Positions 14,701 through 27,092 are shown, counted from the stretch's first letter. The stretch: 64,000 bases of DNA from Salinisphaera sp. (GCF_002729955.1 NZ_PBYA01000037.1:1-64000), one strand, 5' to 3'. A program made the numbers and translations. The notes: generated from the letters alone by a model not told the origin.

Positions 14701-17700
14701 ATGCCAATCAAATCTCGCATCTTTCGCCTGGTCCTCTCCTGCATGGCGCCCCTGCTCTTTGCGGGTACGGCACATGCAGCCAATCTCGATCTGGCTGATC
14801 GGCCGCTCCTGTCCGGCGTGAATGTGCCACCCAATATCCTGGTCGCGGTTGATGACTCGGGCTCGATGGACTTTGAAACGCTCTTTCCCACCGACAGCGG
14901 CCTGCTGTACTGGGATAGCAACCGCAGTTCGACCTGGACTGGCACTGGTTTCGTGCGGAGCAGCAACAACTCCTACGCCTATCTGTTTCCAAACGGTTAT
15001 AACGGCTCCGATCGCGACCGCCGTATCTATTCGAACTACTACGCGGCACCGCCCATTCCGGCCTTCGCGTTCGCGCGCTCCCCAGCTTACAACAGCGCCT
15101 ATTTCGACCCGTCGGTGCCTACGTACGATCCGTGGCTTGGCAAGCCGAATAGCAGCCCAACGAACGCACCGGCCGATCCGGTCACCGGCAGCCACAGACT
15201 CAACCTGACCCAGGTGTTGGAGCGCACGGACGATGGCTATACCTTCGCCGTATTCAACAACACCCCGTTCGGCAACGTCCGATATGCCGACGTCGTGTGC
15301 GTACGCTCCGGCTTTTTCGGTTGTCGCGAATACGGTTACGAATGGAAGACCAGCTCAAGCACGGCGACATTCAACAACAATCAGCTGGTCCCGATCTCTT
15401 ACTTCCCGGCCACCTTCTACCTGCCATCGAACGTGCCGCTGCCCGCAACCTTCGGCTGGAAGTCTGGCGCGCCGACGCTGGTCGGTCGCACGCCCGGCGG
15501 CGACCGGACGCTCGTGGGCTACGAAATCAAGCCGGCCAATTTCGCCAGCACCACGGCCTATAACAAGGCCATCCAGAATTTCGCCAACTGGTACACGTAT
15601 TACCGCAAGCGTCATCTGGCCACCCGTGCAGGCGTGGTCGCAGCGTTCGACGAAATCAGCGGCGTGCGCGTGGGTGCAACGACGATCAATCAGGCCAACC
15701 AGAGCAGTCCGCCCAACCTGGTCATGCGCAATCTCGGTATCGAAAACAGCGAACAGCCCGATGGCCGCGCTAATTTCTACAGCCAGGTTTTCAATACCGA
15801 TTTCTCGCAGGCGAGGGGTACGCCGAACCGCCCGGCGCTGAAGTATCTTGGCGAACAGCTGCGCAATAACAACAACATCATCGAGTCCGCCTGTCAGGCC
15901 AACTTCGCGATCCTGTTCACTGACGGCTATAACAACTCGTCTGTCAGCGGCGTCGACAACGCCGATCGCGACAGCCGCGCGAACGCCAGGTACGGGGCGC
16001 CCTTTGGCGATAGTGAATCCGACTCAATCGCCGATGTGGCGATGGAATATTACGAAAATCTTGGCCAGATCGGTGATTTTGAGCGCGGCCAGATGCGTGT
16101 ACCGCCGGGTTGTAATGATGTCCGGCCCGACCCATGGCTCGACTGCGAGACCGATCTGCACATGGTCACGCTTGGTGTAACGCTCGGCCAGCGCGGCGTC
16201 CTGTTCGACCCCAGTCAGAACTATACCGACGAGCGGGTGTATCGAACGAATCCACCCAATTGGTCGGCACTGCCCAGCCTCGATAACTACGGCAGCGAAC
16301 AGATTGACGATTTGTGGCACGCCACCATCAACACGCGTGGCAAGCTACTCAACGCGCGCACGCCGGCAGAGATCGCCAGTGCCTTCTCCGGCGCGCTGGA
16401 AGAAATCCTGAGCGCTGAAGGCTCGTTTAGTGGCGTAGCGCTCAACTCACGCAGTTTGGCGTCGGAAAGCCTAGCTTTCCAGGCAACGTATTCGGGAGGC
16501 GACTGGGCGGGTGATCTCAAGGCCTTTCGCCTGGGCGACGGCTCTGTTGGCAGCACAGCCGAATGGCAAGCTTCGGAAAACGTGCCCGCGCCTAACGACC
16601 GCGTGATACTGACTTCGACCGAAAGCGGTGGGAAATTCACCGGCAAGCCCTTCCGCCCTACCGCGCTCGAATCCCTGTACGACGTACTCGGTCTAAGTAC
16701 AGAGAAAACCCAATATCTCCGGGGCGTCCGGACGCTGGAGCAAAGCAATGGTGGGCCTTTCCGTAACCGCGGCGACCATGTATTAGGCGATATCATCAAC
16801 TCGACCCCCACGTACGTCGCCGAACCGGATCGGGTTCGTTATCCGCTCGTCTGGAAGGACAACCACCTGAAAGGCGACCCGGGTAACTTCCCCGAAAACG
16901 CGGGCACCCCGTACAGCAATCCGGGCAGCAACGGTTTCGCACAGCAAAACGCCAATCGCGACCCGATGGTCTATGTCGGCGCCAACGACGGCATGCTTCA
17001 TGGCTTCGATGCCAACACGGGCGCGGAGCGAATTGCCTATGTGCCGGGCACGCTGCTCGACGACGTGGATGCGCTGACCGAACCCGGCTACACCCACCGC
17101 TATTACGTCGATGGCTCACCAGCGACCGGCGATGCATTCTTTGGCGGCGAATGGCACTCGGTGCTCGTGGGCGGCATGAACAACGGCGGCAATGCCGTAT
17201 ATGCGCTCGATATCACCGATCCGGATAGCTTCAGCGAAGCCAATGCCTCAAGCACGGTTCTATGGGAATACACAGCCTCCGGCGCACTGGGCCAGACCTA
17301 CGGTAAACCCTCGATCTCGCGTCTTCATAACGGTGACTGGGCCGCTCTGTTCGGCAACGGCTATAACAGCGAGGGCCGCAGCGCGTCGCTTCATATCGTA
17401 CGAATGGCCGACGGCATACCGGTCCGTAGCGCGATCGATACGAACTCCGCGCCGGTCGCGGATGCCTACCCGAACGGTCTCAGCGAGGTCACCCCGATCG
17501 ATGTGGATGGCGATTTCATCATCGACTACGTCTACGCGGGCGACCTCTACGGCAATATGTGGCGCTTCGATCTCACGTCGAAATCAACGTCGGAGTGGTC
17601 AGTTACGAAGCTGTTCACGGCCAGGGGCCCGGGCGGCAGCGTACAACCCATCACCATGGCGCCCCAGGTCGGCATCCACCCTTACGGGCCCGGTTATGGC

Positions 17701-18402
17701 GTGATGGTCTATTTCGGCACCGGCAAGTACCTGGAGAAAAACGACGCCCTGTTCAACAGCGGCCTGGAAAACAGTTTCTACGCCGTTTGGGACAGCAGCG
17801 TATTCAGTTACCGCGCCACCGCCACCGCGCCAGGAATCGCACCCGGCGGCTTTACGCGCGCCAATCTTCAGAACCAGACGCTAACGAACGTCGAATCCGG
17901 CGGCACAACCTACCGCGTCGTCAGTGATAACCCGGTCAACTACACCACGGACGCCGACGGAAATGGCGGGCAACGTGGCTGGTATATGGATATGCCGGCG
18001 AACAGCGGCGAACTGCTGATCAACACGCCGACGCTCGTAGGCGATCTGGTGTTGTTCACCACCCTAGTCCCGCCGGAGCAGGCGTGCTCGCTTGATCAGG
18101 CATCGGGCGCCATCATGGCGGTGCGCGCCGACACGGGTGGGCGCGCCAACCGGCCGGTATTCGATCTGGACCGCAATCGCCAGCACGACAGTGGCGATCT
18201 GATCGGCGGAGACGATAACCAGGTCGCCCCCTCCGGCATTGTTCTCGGCGCCTCGCCCGTAGGTGGCCTGGGTGTCAATAGCAACGGTGACGGCATCGCT
18301 CAGGTACAGTCCGGTACGAGCGAAGGCGGTATCCTCACTTGGCTGCTGGATACAGGGCAAAATACGAACTCGCGCGTCAGCTGGCGCGAGATCAGGCGAT
18401 AG
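14701..18402 (+). CDS. pilY1: PilY1-type tip adhesin / pilus biogenesis factor
   Basis: The protein has 1233 residues with a Sec signal peptide (residues 1-26, ending GTAHA). The N-terminal von Willebrand A-like region has the metal-site motif VAVDDSGSMDFETL near residues 48-61 and a later LFTDGYNNS. The C-terminal half is the conserved PilY1 beta-propeller, beginning around VYVGANDGMLHGFDANTGAE (about 757-776). A calcium-loop-like DVDGDFIIDYVYAGDLYGNM follows at about 935-954. A second Asp-rich segment near the end (DLDRNRQHDSGDLIGGDDNQ) may also bind calcium. PilY1 sits at the pilus tip and affects adhesion, retraction and surface sensing. Confidence 0.93.
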   Translation: MPIKSRIFRLVLSCMAPLLFAGTAHAANLDLADRPLLSGVNVPPNILVAVDDSGSMDFETLFPTDSGLLYWDSNRSSTWTGTGFVRSSNNSYAYLFPNGYNGSDRDRRIYSNYYAAPPIPAFAFARSPAYNSAYFDPSVPTYDPWLGKPNSSPTNAPADPVTGSHRLNLTQVLERTDDGYTFAVFNNTPFGNVRYADVVCVRSGFFGCREYGYEWKTSSSTATFNNNQLVPISYFPATFYLPSNVPLPATFGWKSGAPTLVGRTPGGDRTLVGYEIKPANFASTTAYNKAIQNFANWYTYYRKRHLATRAGVVAAFDEISGVRVGATTINQANQSSPPNLVMRNLGIENSEQPDGRANFYSQVFNTDFSQARGTPNRPALKYLGEQLRNNNNIIESACQANFAILFTDGYNNSSVSGVDNADRDSRANARYGAPFGDSESDSIADVAMEYYENLGQIGDFERGQMRVPPGCNDVRPDPWLDCETDLHMVTLGVTLGQRGVLFDPSQNYTDERVYRTNPPNWSALPSLDNYGSEQIDDLWHATINTRGKLLNARTPAEIASAFSGALEEILSAEGSFSGVALNSRSLASESLAFQATYSGGDWAGDLKAFRLGDGSVGSTAEWQASENVPAPNDRVILTSTESGGKFTGKPFRPTALESLYDVLGLSTEKTQYLRGVRTLEQSNGGPFRNRGDHVLGDIINSTPTYVAEPDRVRYPLVWKDNHLKGDPGNFPENAGTPYSNPGSNGFAQQNANRDPMVYVGANDGMLHGFDANTGAERIAYVPGTLLDDVDALTEPGYTHRYYVDGSPATGDAFFGGEWHSVLVGGMNNGGNAVYALDITDPDSFSEANASSTVLWEYTASGALGQTYGKPSISRLHNGDWAALFGNGYNSEGRSASLHIVRMADGIPVRSAIDTNSAPVADAYPNGLSEVTPIDVDGDFIIDYVYAGDLYGNMWRFDLTSKSTSEWSVTKLFTARGPGGSVQPITMAPQVGIHPYGPGYGVMVYFGTGKYLEKNDALFNSGLENSFYAVWDSSVFSYRATATAPGIAPGGFTRANLQNQTLTNVESGGTTYRVVSDNPVNYTTDADGNGGQRGWYMDMPANSGELLINTPTLVGDLVLFTTLVPPEQACSLDQASGAIMAVRADTGGRANRPVFDLDRNRQHDSGDLIGGDDNQVAPSGIVLGASPVGGLGVNSNGDGIAQVQSGTSEGGILTWLLDTGQNTNSRVSWREIRR

Positions 18403-18405
18403 ACC

Positions 18406-18819
18406 ATGCGACACCGCAAAACATACGGCTTCACGCTTATCGAGCTCATGATCACCGTGGCGATCGTCGGCATTCTTGCCGCGATCGCCTACCCGTCCTA
18501 TCTCGACCAGGTCCGCAAATCGCGGCGTGCGGATGCACAGAGCGCCTTGCTCCAGGCCGCCAACCGCCAGGAGCGGTTGTACACGACGCAGTACAGCTAT
18601 ACCCAGAACCTAAGCGATCTTGGCATGGCGGCCGAAACCGAGAACGAGGCGTACACGCTCACGATCAATAGTGCGGACGCGAACGGCTTTCAGATATCCG
18701 CGAACGCCAAGGACGATCAGACCAACGACGACTGCACCACGCTTACGATCAACCAGCGTGGTGAGAAAACAGCGAATGGTACCGGCGTGGGCACGGCGAT
18801 CAGTCAGGACTGCTGGTAA
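18406..18819 (+). CDS. pilE: Type IV pilus minor pilin PilE
   Basis: A 137-residue pilin with the processing motif [20 protein letters not shown] at residues 7-26, Glu +5, and the PilE-typical [20 protein letters not shown], then [22 protein letters not shown]-terminal Cys pair (NDDCTTLTI and SQDCW) forms the D-region loop. It follows pilY1 by three bases and closes the operon. It is the minor pilin of this gene order, not necessarily the major pilin, whose gene is not in this window. Confidence 0.88.
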   Translation: MRHRKTYGFTLIELMITVAIVGILAAIAYPSYLDQVRKSRRADAQSALLQAANRQERLYTTQYSYTQNLSDLGMAAETENEAYTLTINSADANGFQISANAKDDQTNDDCTTLTINQRGEKTANGTGVGTAISQDCW

Positions 18820-19236
18820 CAGCGAAACACTCGGCGCCGGCCGCTGTAGACGGTTGTGAGCGCGTCATTTGGCGAGCGCTATACCGCACCTTCCGGGACG
18901 GCTCGAACCAATGTCCGCGAGCGGCCGTAGAGGCTACGCTGCTATTTGGCAGCCATAGGCGTCACCTGGCAGAACGTTTTACGCAACGGCCAGAACCGCC
19001 GTCTCGAAGTTGGCGCAGGCCAGAGAAGTGTCGCTAACCCGACGTATCGGGCGCTTCGGTCATCGCTGGCCGACGAGAATTCGGGACGTTGAGGAGGCGC
19101 CCGGAAGCACGCTTCGTGTACTACGGCGCGTCATGAAACGCGAGCATCGCTGAAATCGTCCGCAACGGACGATTGGGGCCAATATAGCGCGTAGCAGCCT
19201 CACGAGCCGCCGGCGACGCTCAGCGCCAACGGTTAG
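18820..19236. other. Intergenic region between pilE and lspA
   Basis: There is no gene here. A perfect 8-bp stem with a 3-base loop lies at 19155-19173 (ATCGTCCG-CAA-CGGACGAT) between the convergent pilE and lspA genes. It lacks a T tract on either side, so it is not a clear intrinsic terminator. Confidence 0.5.
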
Positions 19237-19746
19237 CTAGCCCCGGCGCGGGCGCAGCATATCAACGCCCATCAGGATGGCGCCGAGCACGATGGCACTA
19301 TCGGCGACATTGAACGCCGGGTAATGCCAGCCGTAGATATGAAAATCGACGAAGTCGACCACATAGCCCCTTGCGGCGCGATCGATCGCATTGCCGAGCG
19401 CGCCGCCCATGATCAGGGCCAAGGAGGCAGCGACCAACCGCTCGCCGTGCGGATGCCGGCGCATCCACACCAGGATGCCGATCGCCACGATCACGCTCAG
19501 GCCAACGAAGAACCACGGCGTGGCCCCGGCAAAGATGCTGAACGCCGCACCCGTGTTGTGCATCAGGGTCAGGTTCAACCAGCTAAACAGCGGGATGCGA
19601 TCGAACAGCTCGAGATTGTTTACCACCAGCTGTTTGGTGATCTGATCCACGGCAATCACCGCGGCCGATAGCCACAGCCAGTGCACGTTCTGCAGCTGAA
19701 AGCCGCGTTCGTCGGGCGTGGTGGTCTTGTCGGTGGATAGCGTCAT
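19237..19746 (-). CDS. lspA: Lipoprotein signal peptidase (signal peptidase II)
   Basis: A 169-residue four-span inner-membrane aspartyl protease that cleaves prolipoprotein signal peptides after lipid attachment. Conserved blocks are visible: AVDQITKQLVV near residue 33, NTGAAFSIF near 64, GNAIDRAARGYVVDFVDFH with the first catalytic Asp near 117, and FNVADSAIV with the second near 139. The length is normal. Its ATG overlaps the ribF stop, giving a murJ-ribF-lspA unit; in many gammaproteobacteria ileS lies between ribF and lspA, but not here. Confidence 0.95.
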   Translation of the reverse strand: MTLSTDKTTTPDERGFQLQNVHWLWLSAAVIAVDQITKQLVVNNLELFDRIPLFSWLNLTLMHNTGAAFSIFAGATPWFFVGLSVIVAIGILVWMRRHPHGERLVAASLALIMGGALGNAIDRAARGYVVDFVDFHIYGWHYPAFNVADSAIVLGAILMGVDMLRPRRG

Positions 19747-20681
19747 GGGGATTTCGGCTCTTGCAGATGCGAGCGCACGCGCTCGACATCGCGATGCATC
19801 TGGGCGGTCAACGCCTCGAGCGAATCGTAGCGCTCTTCGGCACGAATGAACGCTTCGAAGGATACGTCAATCCGCTGGCCGTATAAATCGCCGTCGAAGT
19901 CGAGCACGAACACTTCCAGCAGCGGCTCACGGCCGTTCACCGTCGGGCGCACGCCAAAGCTCGCGGCCCCGGCCCGGCGCACGCCGTCAGCCATATAGAC
20001 CCACACGGCGTAGACGCCGAAGCGCGGCGCGGGCTTGCGCGCGAGCCGAATATTCGCGGTCGGAAAACCCAGGGTGCGCCCGAGGCGCTCGCCGCGAACC
20101 ACCCGCCCGCTCACCCAATAGGCATGGCCGAGCAGACGATTGGCCTGGTCCACGTCGCCCGCCGCGAGCGCATCGCGTACACGTGTGGAGCTGACCCGGG
20201 CGCCGTCGACCTGTACGTCGGGCAGCGGTGCGACCTCCATTTCACGGTCGTGGGCGAATGCGCGCAGGGTTTCGATATCGCCGGCCCGCTTCTGGCCAAA
20301 GCGAAAGTCCTCTCCAACCAACAGATAGTGTGCATTCAGGCGCGCCGAGAGCAGATCTTCCAGGAACGCATGCGGCGACATGCCGGCAAAGGCGGCGTCG
20401 AAGCGCGCCCAGGCAAAGATATCCACGCCCAGGGCCTGGGCCATGCGCATCTTTTCGCGCGGTGACGAGAGTCGTGCCGGTGCGCTTTCGGGCGCAAAGA
20501 ACTCGCGCGGCATCGGCTCGAAGCTCATCAGTACGCTCGGCACACCCAACGTCTGCGCACGCTCGCGCAGCTGGCGCACGATGGCCTGATGACCTCGGTG
20601 GAGACCATCGAAGTTGCCGATCGTGAGCGCGCAGCCTGCGTCGAGCGCACCCATGCGGCGAACGTTACGAACGACACGCAT
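19743..20681 (-). CDS. ribF: Bifunctional riboflavin kinase / FAD synthetase
   Basis: This 312-residue protein has an N-terminal FMN adenylyltransferase domain (LTIGNFDGLHRGHQAIVRQL with the nucleotidyltransferase HxGH-like site, about residues 18-37) and a C-terminal flavokinase domain (GRVVRGERLGRTLGFPTANI, about 190-209; then MADGVRRAGAASFGVRPTVN). It converts riboflavin to FMN and FAD in the cytoplasm. I chose ATG 20681 over the upstream in-frame start at 20786 because it begins MRVVRNV as in the family and lies two bases after the murJ stop. Confidence 0.95.
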   Translation of the reverse strand: MRVVRNVRRMGALDAGCALTIGNFDGLHRGHQAIVRQLRERAQTLGVPSVLMSFEPMPREFFAPESAPARLSSPREKMRMAQALGVDIFAWARFDAAFAGMSPHAFLEDLLSARLNAHYLLVGEDFRFGQKRAGDIETLRAFAHDREMEVAPLPDVQVDGARVSSTRVRDALAAGDVDQANRLLGHAYWVSGRVVRGERLGRTLGFPTANIRLARKPAPRFGVYAVWVYMADGVRRAGAASFGVRPTVNGREPLLEVFVLDFDGDLYGQRIDVSFEAFIRAEERYDSLEALTAQMHRDVERVRSHLQEPKSP

Positions 20682-20683
20682 GC

Positions 20684-22249
20684 TTAATCCGTTTCCCGGA
20701 GAATGAACTGGCGCGGGCGTACGCCGAGTAGCGCAAGCACAAGAAAATACACGCCAATGCCGGCACCGATCCATATCAGCAGCCATTCGACCCGGGCCAG
20801 CGCGCCGCGCGCAACCCAGACCGGCAGATCAGCCGCGCCGATCCAGAGCACACCGCCCATCGCGACACAGCCGATACCCACCTGCAGCATCAGACGCCCC
20901 CAGGCCGCGCTGGGCTTGTAAACGTCCGCCTGGCGCAGATAGCGATACAGCAGACCGGCGTTAATGAACGCACCCAGCGAGGTCGCCAGCGCCAGCCCCG
21001 CATGCGGCGCCGGCCAGCCCATATAGGTGAACAGCCCCACAAACGACAGGTTCATCACCATCGCGCCGATCAGCGATATCACCCCGCAACGCACGGGCGT
21101 GCGCGAATCTTCCCGCGAGAAAAACCCGGTGACCAGTACCTTGACCAACGAAAACCCCATGAATCCCAGCGCGTAGGCCATCAACGCATACTGACTCATC
21201 AGCGCGTCGTGACCATCGAACGAGTGATAATTGAACAACGTCGTAACCAGCGGCCCGGCGAGCACGAACATGCCCACCATCGCCGGCAGCCCCACCACGA
21301 CCAGCAGCCGAAGCGCCCAGTCCAGCGTATCGGAAAACTCGCGTGCAGACTTGCTTGCATGACGTGCCGACAGGCTGGGCAGGATGACGGTCGCGATCGC
21401 GATCGAAAACACGCCGAGCGGGAATTCCATCAACCGATCGGCATAGTAGAGCCAGCTCACACTGCCCGCGGCCAGCAGTGAGGCAATGACGGTATCGAGC
21501 AGCAGATTGAGCTGCGCCACCGACGAACCAAACAAGATCGGCAGCATCAGCGACAGAATGCGGCGTACCTGCGGCTCCGACCAGCCCCAGCGCGGGCGCG
21601 GCAACCGGTCGATCTGCAGCAGGAACGGCACCTGAAACGCCAGCTGGACCACACCGGCGACGAGCACCCCCACGGCGAGCGCCATTTCCGGGCGCGCGAA
21701 ATACGGCGCCAGGCCGACGGCCGCGCCGATCAGGCATACGTTGAGTAATACCGGCGTGAACGCAGGCACGCTGAAACGCCCGTACGTATTGAGAATGCCG
21801 CCCGCGAGCGCGGTCAGCGAAATGAACAGCAGGTAGGGAAAGGTGAATCGCAGCAGATCGACGGCAAGTTCGAACTGTTCCGGTTGCTGGGAAAAACCCG
21901 GCGCGAATAAGTAAATGAGTAGCGGTGCCGCGATCACACCCACCACGGTAATGCCGAACAGGATGAGCCCGAGCGTGCCGGCGACCACATCGATGAGATG
22001 CTGGACATCAGACCCGGTATCCCGGCTCTTGGTCGCCGACAGCACCGGCACGAACGACTGTGCGAAGGCGCCCTCGGCGAACAGCCGGCGCATGAAGTTG
22101 GGAATCTTGAAGGCAACCAGAAACGCGTCCATGCCCACGCCCGCGCCGAAGATCACCGCGAAGATCACGTCGCGCAGGAAGCCGAGCACGCGTGACAACA
22201 GCGTCATTACGCCGACCGTACTCGTGGATCGCGCTAGCGACGAAGCCAT
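20684..22249 (-). CDS. murJ: Lipid II flippase MurJ
   Basis: A 521-residue polytopic inner-membrane protein of the MOP superfamily with about 14 spans. The N-terminus has the family signature STVGVMTLLSRVLGFLRDVI and then FKIPNFMRRLFAEGAFAQSF near residues 47-66, with the essential Arg residues of the cavity. It flips lipid II for peptidoglycan synthesis. It is the first gene of the minus-strand murJ-ribF-lspA unit and diverges from rpsT, the usual neighbourhood in gammaproteobacteria. Confidence 0.95.
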   Translation of the reverse strand: MASSLARSTSTVGVMTLLSRVLGFLRDVIFAVIFGAGVGMDAFLVAFKIPNFMRRLFAEGAFAQSFVPVLSATKSRDTGSDVQHLIDVVAGTLGLILFGITVVGVIAAPLLIYLFAPGFSQQPEQFELAVDLLRFTFPYLLFISLTALAGGILNTYGRFSVPAFTPVLLNVCLIGAAVGLAPYFARPEMALAVGVLVAGVVQLAFQVPFLLQIDRLPRPRWGWSEPQVRRILSLMLPILFGSSVAQLNLLLDTVIASLLAAGSVSWLYYADRLMEFPLGVFSIAIATVILPSLSARHASKSAREFSDTLDWALRLLVVVGLPAMVGMFVLAGPLVTTLFNYHSFDGHDALMSQYALMAYALGFMGFSLVKVLVTGFFSREDSRTPVRCGVISLIGAMVMNLSFVGLFTYMGWPAPHAGLALATSLGAFINAGLLYRYLRQADVYKPSAAWGRLMLQVGIGCVAMGGVLWIGAADLPVWVARGALARVEWLLIWIGAGIGVYFLVLALLGVRPRQFILRETD

Positions 22250-22488
22250 GGATATCCTAGGAATGCGCCAAAGTGCGGCGCACTATAGCCGGATTGCCGA
22301 ATGCTGTGAAAGCGAGCCGTGACAGGGCGAGCGCTGCCGCGCGCAAACCCTCTCTATAACCGGCCGTTGCCGTTCTGCCACCCCGCTCTATTTGAAGGCG
22401 GGCAGCGCCATAGTTGACAAAAGCGCTGCGAATCATAATAATCGCGCGCCTGCCAACCTTACATTCAACGAATTCGAGGAGCCGCTCA

Positions 22489-22758
22489 GTGGCGAACTCT
22501 CCGCAAGCCCGCAAGCGCGCCGAACAGGCCGTTACCCGTCGTGAACGCAACATGGCGCAGCGCTCGCTCGTGCGCACCCACATCAAGAAGGTGCAGAAAG
22601 CCATCGCCGCCGGCAGCGAAGCCGACGCGCGCGCCGCTTTCCAGGCCGCGGTACCGATCATCGATCGCATGGCCGGCAAGGGCCAGATCCATCGCAACAA
22701 GGCCGCACGCCACAAGTCGCGCCTGAACGCTCAGATCAAGGCCTTGGCGAGCGCCTGA
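22489..22758 (+). CDS. rpsT: 30S ribosomal protein S20
   Basis: An 89-residue basic protein starting at GTG 22489 with GAGGA eight bases upstream: (M)ANSPQARKRAEQAVTRRERN, typical S20, ending in the KAARHKSRLNAQIKAL helix. It binds 16S rRNA in the 30S subunit. The GTG start is kept over the upstream in-frame ATG at 22414 because S20 proteins begin MANSxQARKR and the Shine-Dalgarno fits; weak-start rpsT genes are known to be autoregulated. It is monocistronic and followed by a terminator. Confidence 0.96.
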   Translation: MANSPQARKRAEQAVTRRERNMAQRSLVRTHIKKVQKAIAAGSEADARAAFQAAVPIIDRMAGKGQIHRNKAARHKSRLNAQIKALASA

Positions 22759-22787
22759 TAAGACTCGACGGGCCACTTGGCCCTAAC

Positions 22788-22817
22788 GAAAAAGCCCGCT
22801 ACGTGCGGGCTTTTTTG
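22788..22817. terminator. Bidirectional terminator between rpsT and proB
   Basis: The stem GCCCGC (22794-22799) with GCGGGC (22805-22810) is flanked by five A on the left and six T on the right, so it can end both plus-strand rpsT and minus-strand proB transcripts. Confidence 0.9.
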
Positions 22818-22868
22818 TGGCTACAAGAATAACGCCGGCAGCGCTGTCTCGCAGCGAATAGCTTTGCG

Positions 22869-25180
<2,312 letters not shown>

Positions 25181-25202
25181 TACGCGAGTTACGCGCTATT
25201 CG

Positions 25203-25463
25203 TTACTCGACAGCCTGAATCGAGACGAACTTGCGGTTACGCGGGCCCTTGACGGCGAAATTCACGATGCCATCAGCGTTGGCATACAGCGTGAAGTCGC
25301 GGCCGGTGCCCACGCCATCACCGGCATGGAACGTATTGCCGCGCTGACGCACGATGATGTTGCCGGCCTTGACCTTCTGGCCGCCGAATTTCTTTACGCC
25401 CAGGCGTTTCGATTCGGAATCGCGACCGTTGCGGGTACTGCCGCCTGCCTTTTTATGTGCCAT
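25203..25463 (-). CDS. rpmA: 50S ribosomal protein L27
   Basis: An 86-residue protein beginning [20 protein letters not shown], then [20 protein letters not shown] and the [20 protein letters not shown] segment, all standard for L27. Its N-terminus reaches the peptidyl transferase centre. It follows rplU by 64 bp in the same operon. Confidence 0.97.
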   Translation of the reverse strand: MAHKKAGGSTRNGRDSESKRLGVKKFGGQKVKAGNIIVRQRGNTFHAGDGVGTGRDFTLYANADGIVNFAVKGPRNRKFVSIQAVE

Positions 25464-25527
25464 GAGTGCTGTCCTCTAACCTGATCGGGTGAGCCGAGCG
25501 CTAAAGCGCCCGCAAATCGTCCGGCGC

Positions 25528-25842
25528 TTAAGCGCCCGGGATCGACTTGATCTTGAGCTGCGTGTAGTGCTGGCGATGGCCGTGGGTACGACGATACTTC
25601 TTGCGACGCTTGAACTTGATCACCTGGATCTTGTCGTGGCGCGCATGCGTCATCACCTCGGCGGAGACCGCCTTGCCATCGAGTACCGGCGTGCCGATCT
25701 GGACGTTGTCGCCGTCCGAAATCAAGAGCACGTCGCTCAGATCGATGGTGCTGCCGGCTTCAACATCCAGCTTTTCGACGCGCAGAATATCGCCTTCTGC
25801 CACTCTGTACTGCTTACCGCCGGTGCGTATAACCGCGTGCAT
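25528..25842 (-). CDS. rplU: 50S ribosomal protein L21
   Basis: A 104-residue protein: MHAVIRTGGKQYRVAEGDIL, then KIQVIKFKRRKKYRRTHGHR near the C-terminus, the L21 signature. ATG 25842 is preferred over GTG 25848, two codons upstream, because family members begin M(Y/H)AVIxTGGKQY. First gene of the rplU-rpmA operon, divergent from ispB. Confidence 0.96.
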   Translation of the reverse strand: MHAVIRTGGKQYRVAEGDILRVEKLDVEAGSTIDLSDVLLISDGDNVQIGTPVLDGKAVSAEVMTHARHDKIQVIKFKRRKKYRRTHGHRQHYTQLKIKSIPGA

Positions 25843-26005
25843 GACCACTCCACATCGCGTAAAAACAAGGGCTGATGCCCGTTTGAAGAGCGCGAATGAT
25901 ACGTTTTCGAACGCCCCCGGTCAACGACTGAATACAGCGATCGCTGTTCTTGACAGCAAACGGGCGCGCGCCTAAGTTTGCCGCTGTTTTCTCAGCCCCT
26001 GTCCC

Positions 26006-26974
26006 ATGAGTATTCAGCCGCTTCTCAAGCCGGTCGATGATGATATGCGCGCGGTCGACGCGCTCATACGCGCACGTTTGAATTCCGATGTCATTCTCAT
26101 CAACACGCTGGGCGAATACATCATATCCAGCGGCGGCAAGCGGTTACGCCCCGCGCTGGTGCTCCTGGCGGCACGCGCGAGCGGATATACCGGCGAACAG
26201 CACCATCTGCTGGCCGCGATCATCGAATTCATCCATACCGCCACCCTGTTGCACGACGACGTGGTGGACGAATCCACCATGCGCCGCGGCCAGGAAACGG
26301 CGAACACGGTATGGGGCAACGACGCCAGCGTATTGACCGGCGACTTCCTCTACTCGCGCGCATTCCAGATGATGGTCGAACTGGAAAGCTTCGACGTCAT
26401 GCGCGTGCTGGCCGATGCCACCAATCGCATCGCCGAGGGCGAAGTGCTCCAGCTGATGCATGCGCACAATCCCGACCTCGCCGAAGCCGACTATCTGGAA
26501 GTGGTGGATCGCAAGACCGCCAGCCTCTTTTCCGCCGGCTGCCGCCTCGCGGCACAGCTGGGCGGCTGCAGCGCCGAACAGCAGCAGGCCATGGCCGACT
26601 ACGGCCGTCACCTCGGCGTGGCCTTTCAGGTCATCGACGACGCGCTCGACTACGGCCGCGGCGATGGTGGCTACGGCAAGAACGTCGGCGACGACCTCGC
26701 CGAAGGCAAGGCCACCCTGCCCGTAATCCGTGCCCTGGCCTGTCTCGACGCGGATCATGCCGCCCCCATTCGCACCGCGCTTCGCGACGGTAACCTCGAT
26801 GCGATGAATTCAATCATGAAAGCGATTGAATCCACTCAAGCGATGGAATACACTTGCCGCCGCGCTGAGGAGGAGGCCGACAAGGCCATCGCCTCACTCG
26901 CCGCTTTCGAAGAGTCCGAAGCAAAGCAAGGACTCGTCGAGCTGGCCCGGTTCTCGGTCCAGCGACGACACTGA
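26006..26974 (+). CDS. ispB: Polyprenyl (octaprenyl-type) diphosphate synthase
   Basis: A 322-residue trans-isoprenyl diphosphate synthase making the ubiquinone side chain. The first Asp-rich motif is LLHDDVVDESTMRRGQ (about residues 81-96). The second is FQVIDDALDYGRGDGGYGKN, with GDDLAEGKATLP behind it (about 212-243). The N-terminal GGKRLRPALVLL box is present. The exact chain length cannot be read from the sequence. It is divergent from rplU, the usual gammaproteobacterial arrangement, and a tRNA gene begins two bases after its stop. Confidence 0.94.
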   Translation: MSIQPLLKPVDDDMRAVDALIRARLNSDVILINTLGEYIISSGGKRLRPALVLLAARASGYTGEQHHLLAAIIEFIHTATLLHDDVVDESTMRRGQETANTVWGNDASVLTGDFLYSRAFQMMVELESFDVMRVLADATNRIAEGEVLQLMHAHNPDLAEADYLEVVDRKTASLFSAGCRLAAQLGGCSAEQQQAMADYGRHLGVAFQVIDDALDYGRGDGGYGKNVGDDLAEGKATLPVIRALACLDADHAAPIRTALRDGNLDAMNSIMKAIESTQAMEYTCRRAEEEADKAIASLAAFEESEAKQGLVELARFSVQRRH

Positions 26975-26976
26975 TT

Positions 26977-27053
26977 CGGAGTATAGCTCAGCTTGGTAGA
27001 GCGCCACCTTCGGGAGGTGGAGGTCGTAGGTTCAAATCCTGCTACTCCGACCA
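26977..27053 (+). tRNA. tRNA-Pro (anticodon CGG)
   Basis: A 77-nt cloverleaf: acceptor CGGAGTA pairs with TACTCCG; the D arm is AGCTCAGCTTGGTAGAGCG. The anticodon stem-loop is CCACC-TTCGGGA-GGTGG with CGG at 34-36, and the T arm contains GTTCAAATC. CCA is encoded. Accessory genes begin right after it, so its 3' end is a candidate integration site. Confidence 0.97.
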
Positions 27054-27061
27054 TACAAAGC

Positions 27062-27092
27062 AAGGGCTTAGGCGAATCGCCTAAGCCCTTTT
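27062..27092 (+). terminator. Terminator behind tRNA-Pro
   Basis: A perfect 13-bp stem (AAGGGCTTAGGCG with its complement) and 3-base AAT loop ends in a run of T starting eight bases past the tRNA CCA. Confidence 0.9.
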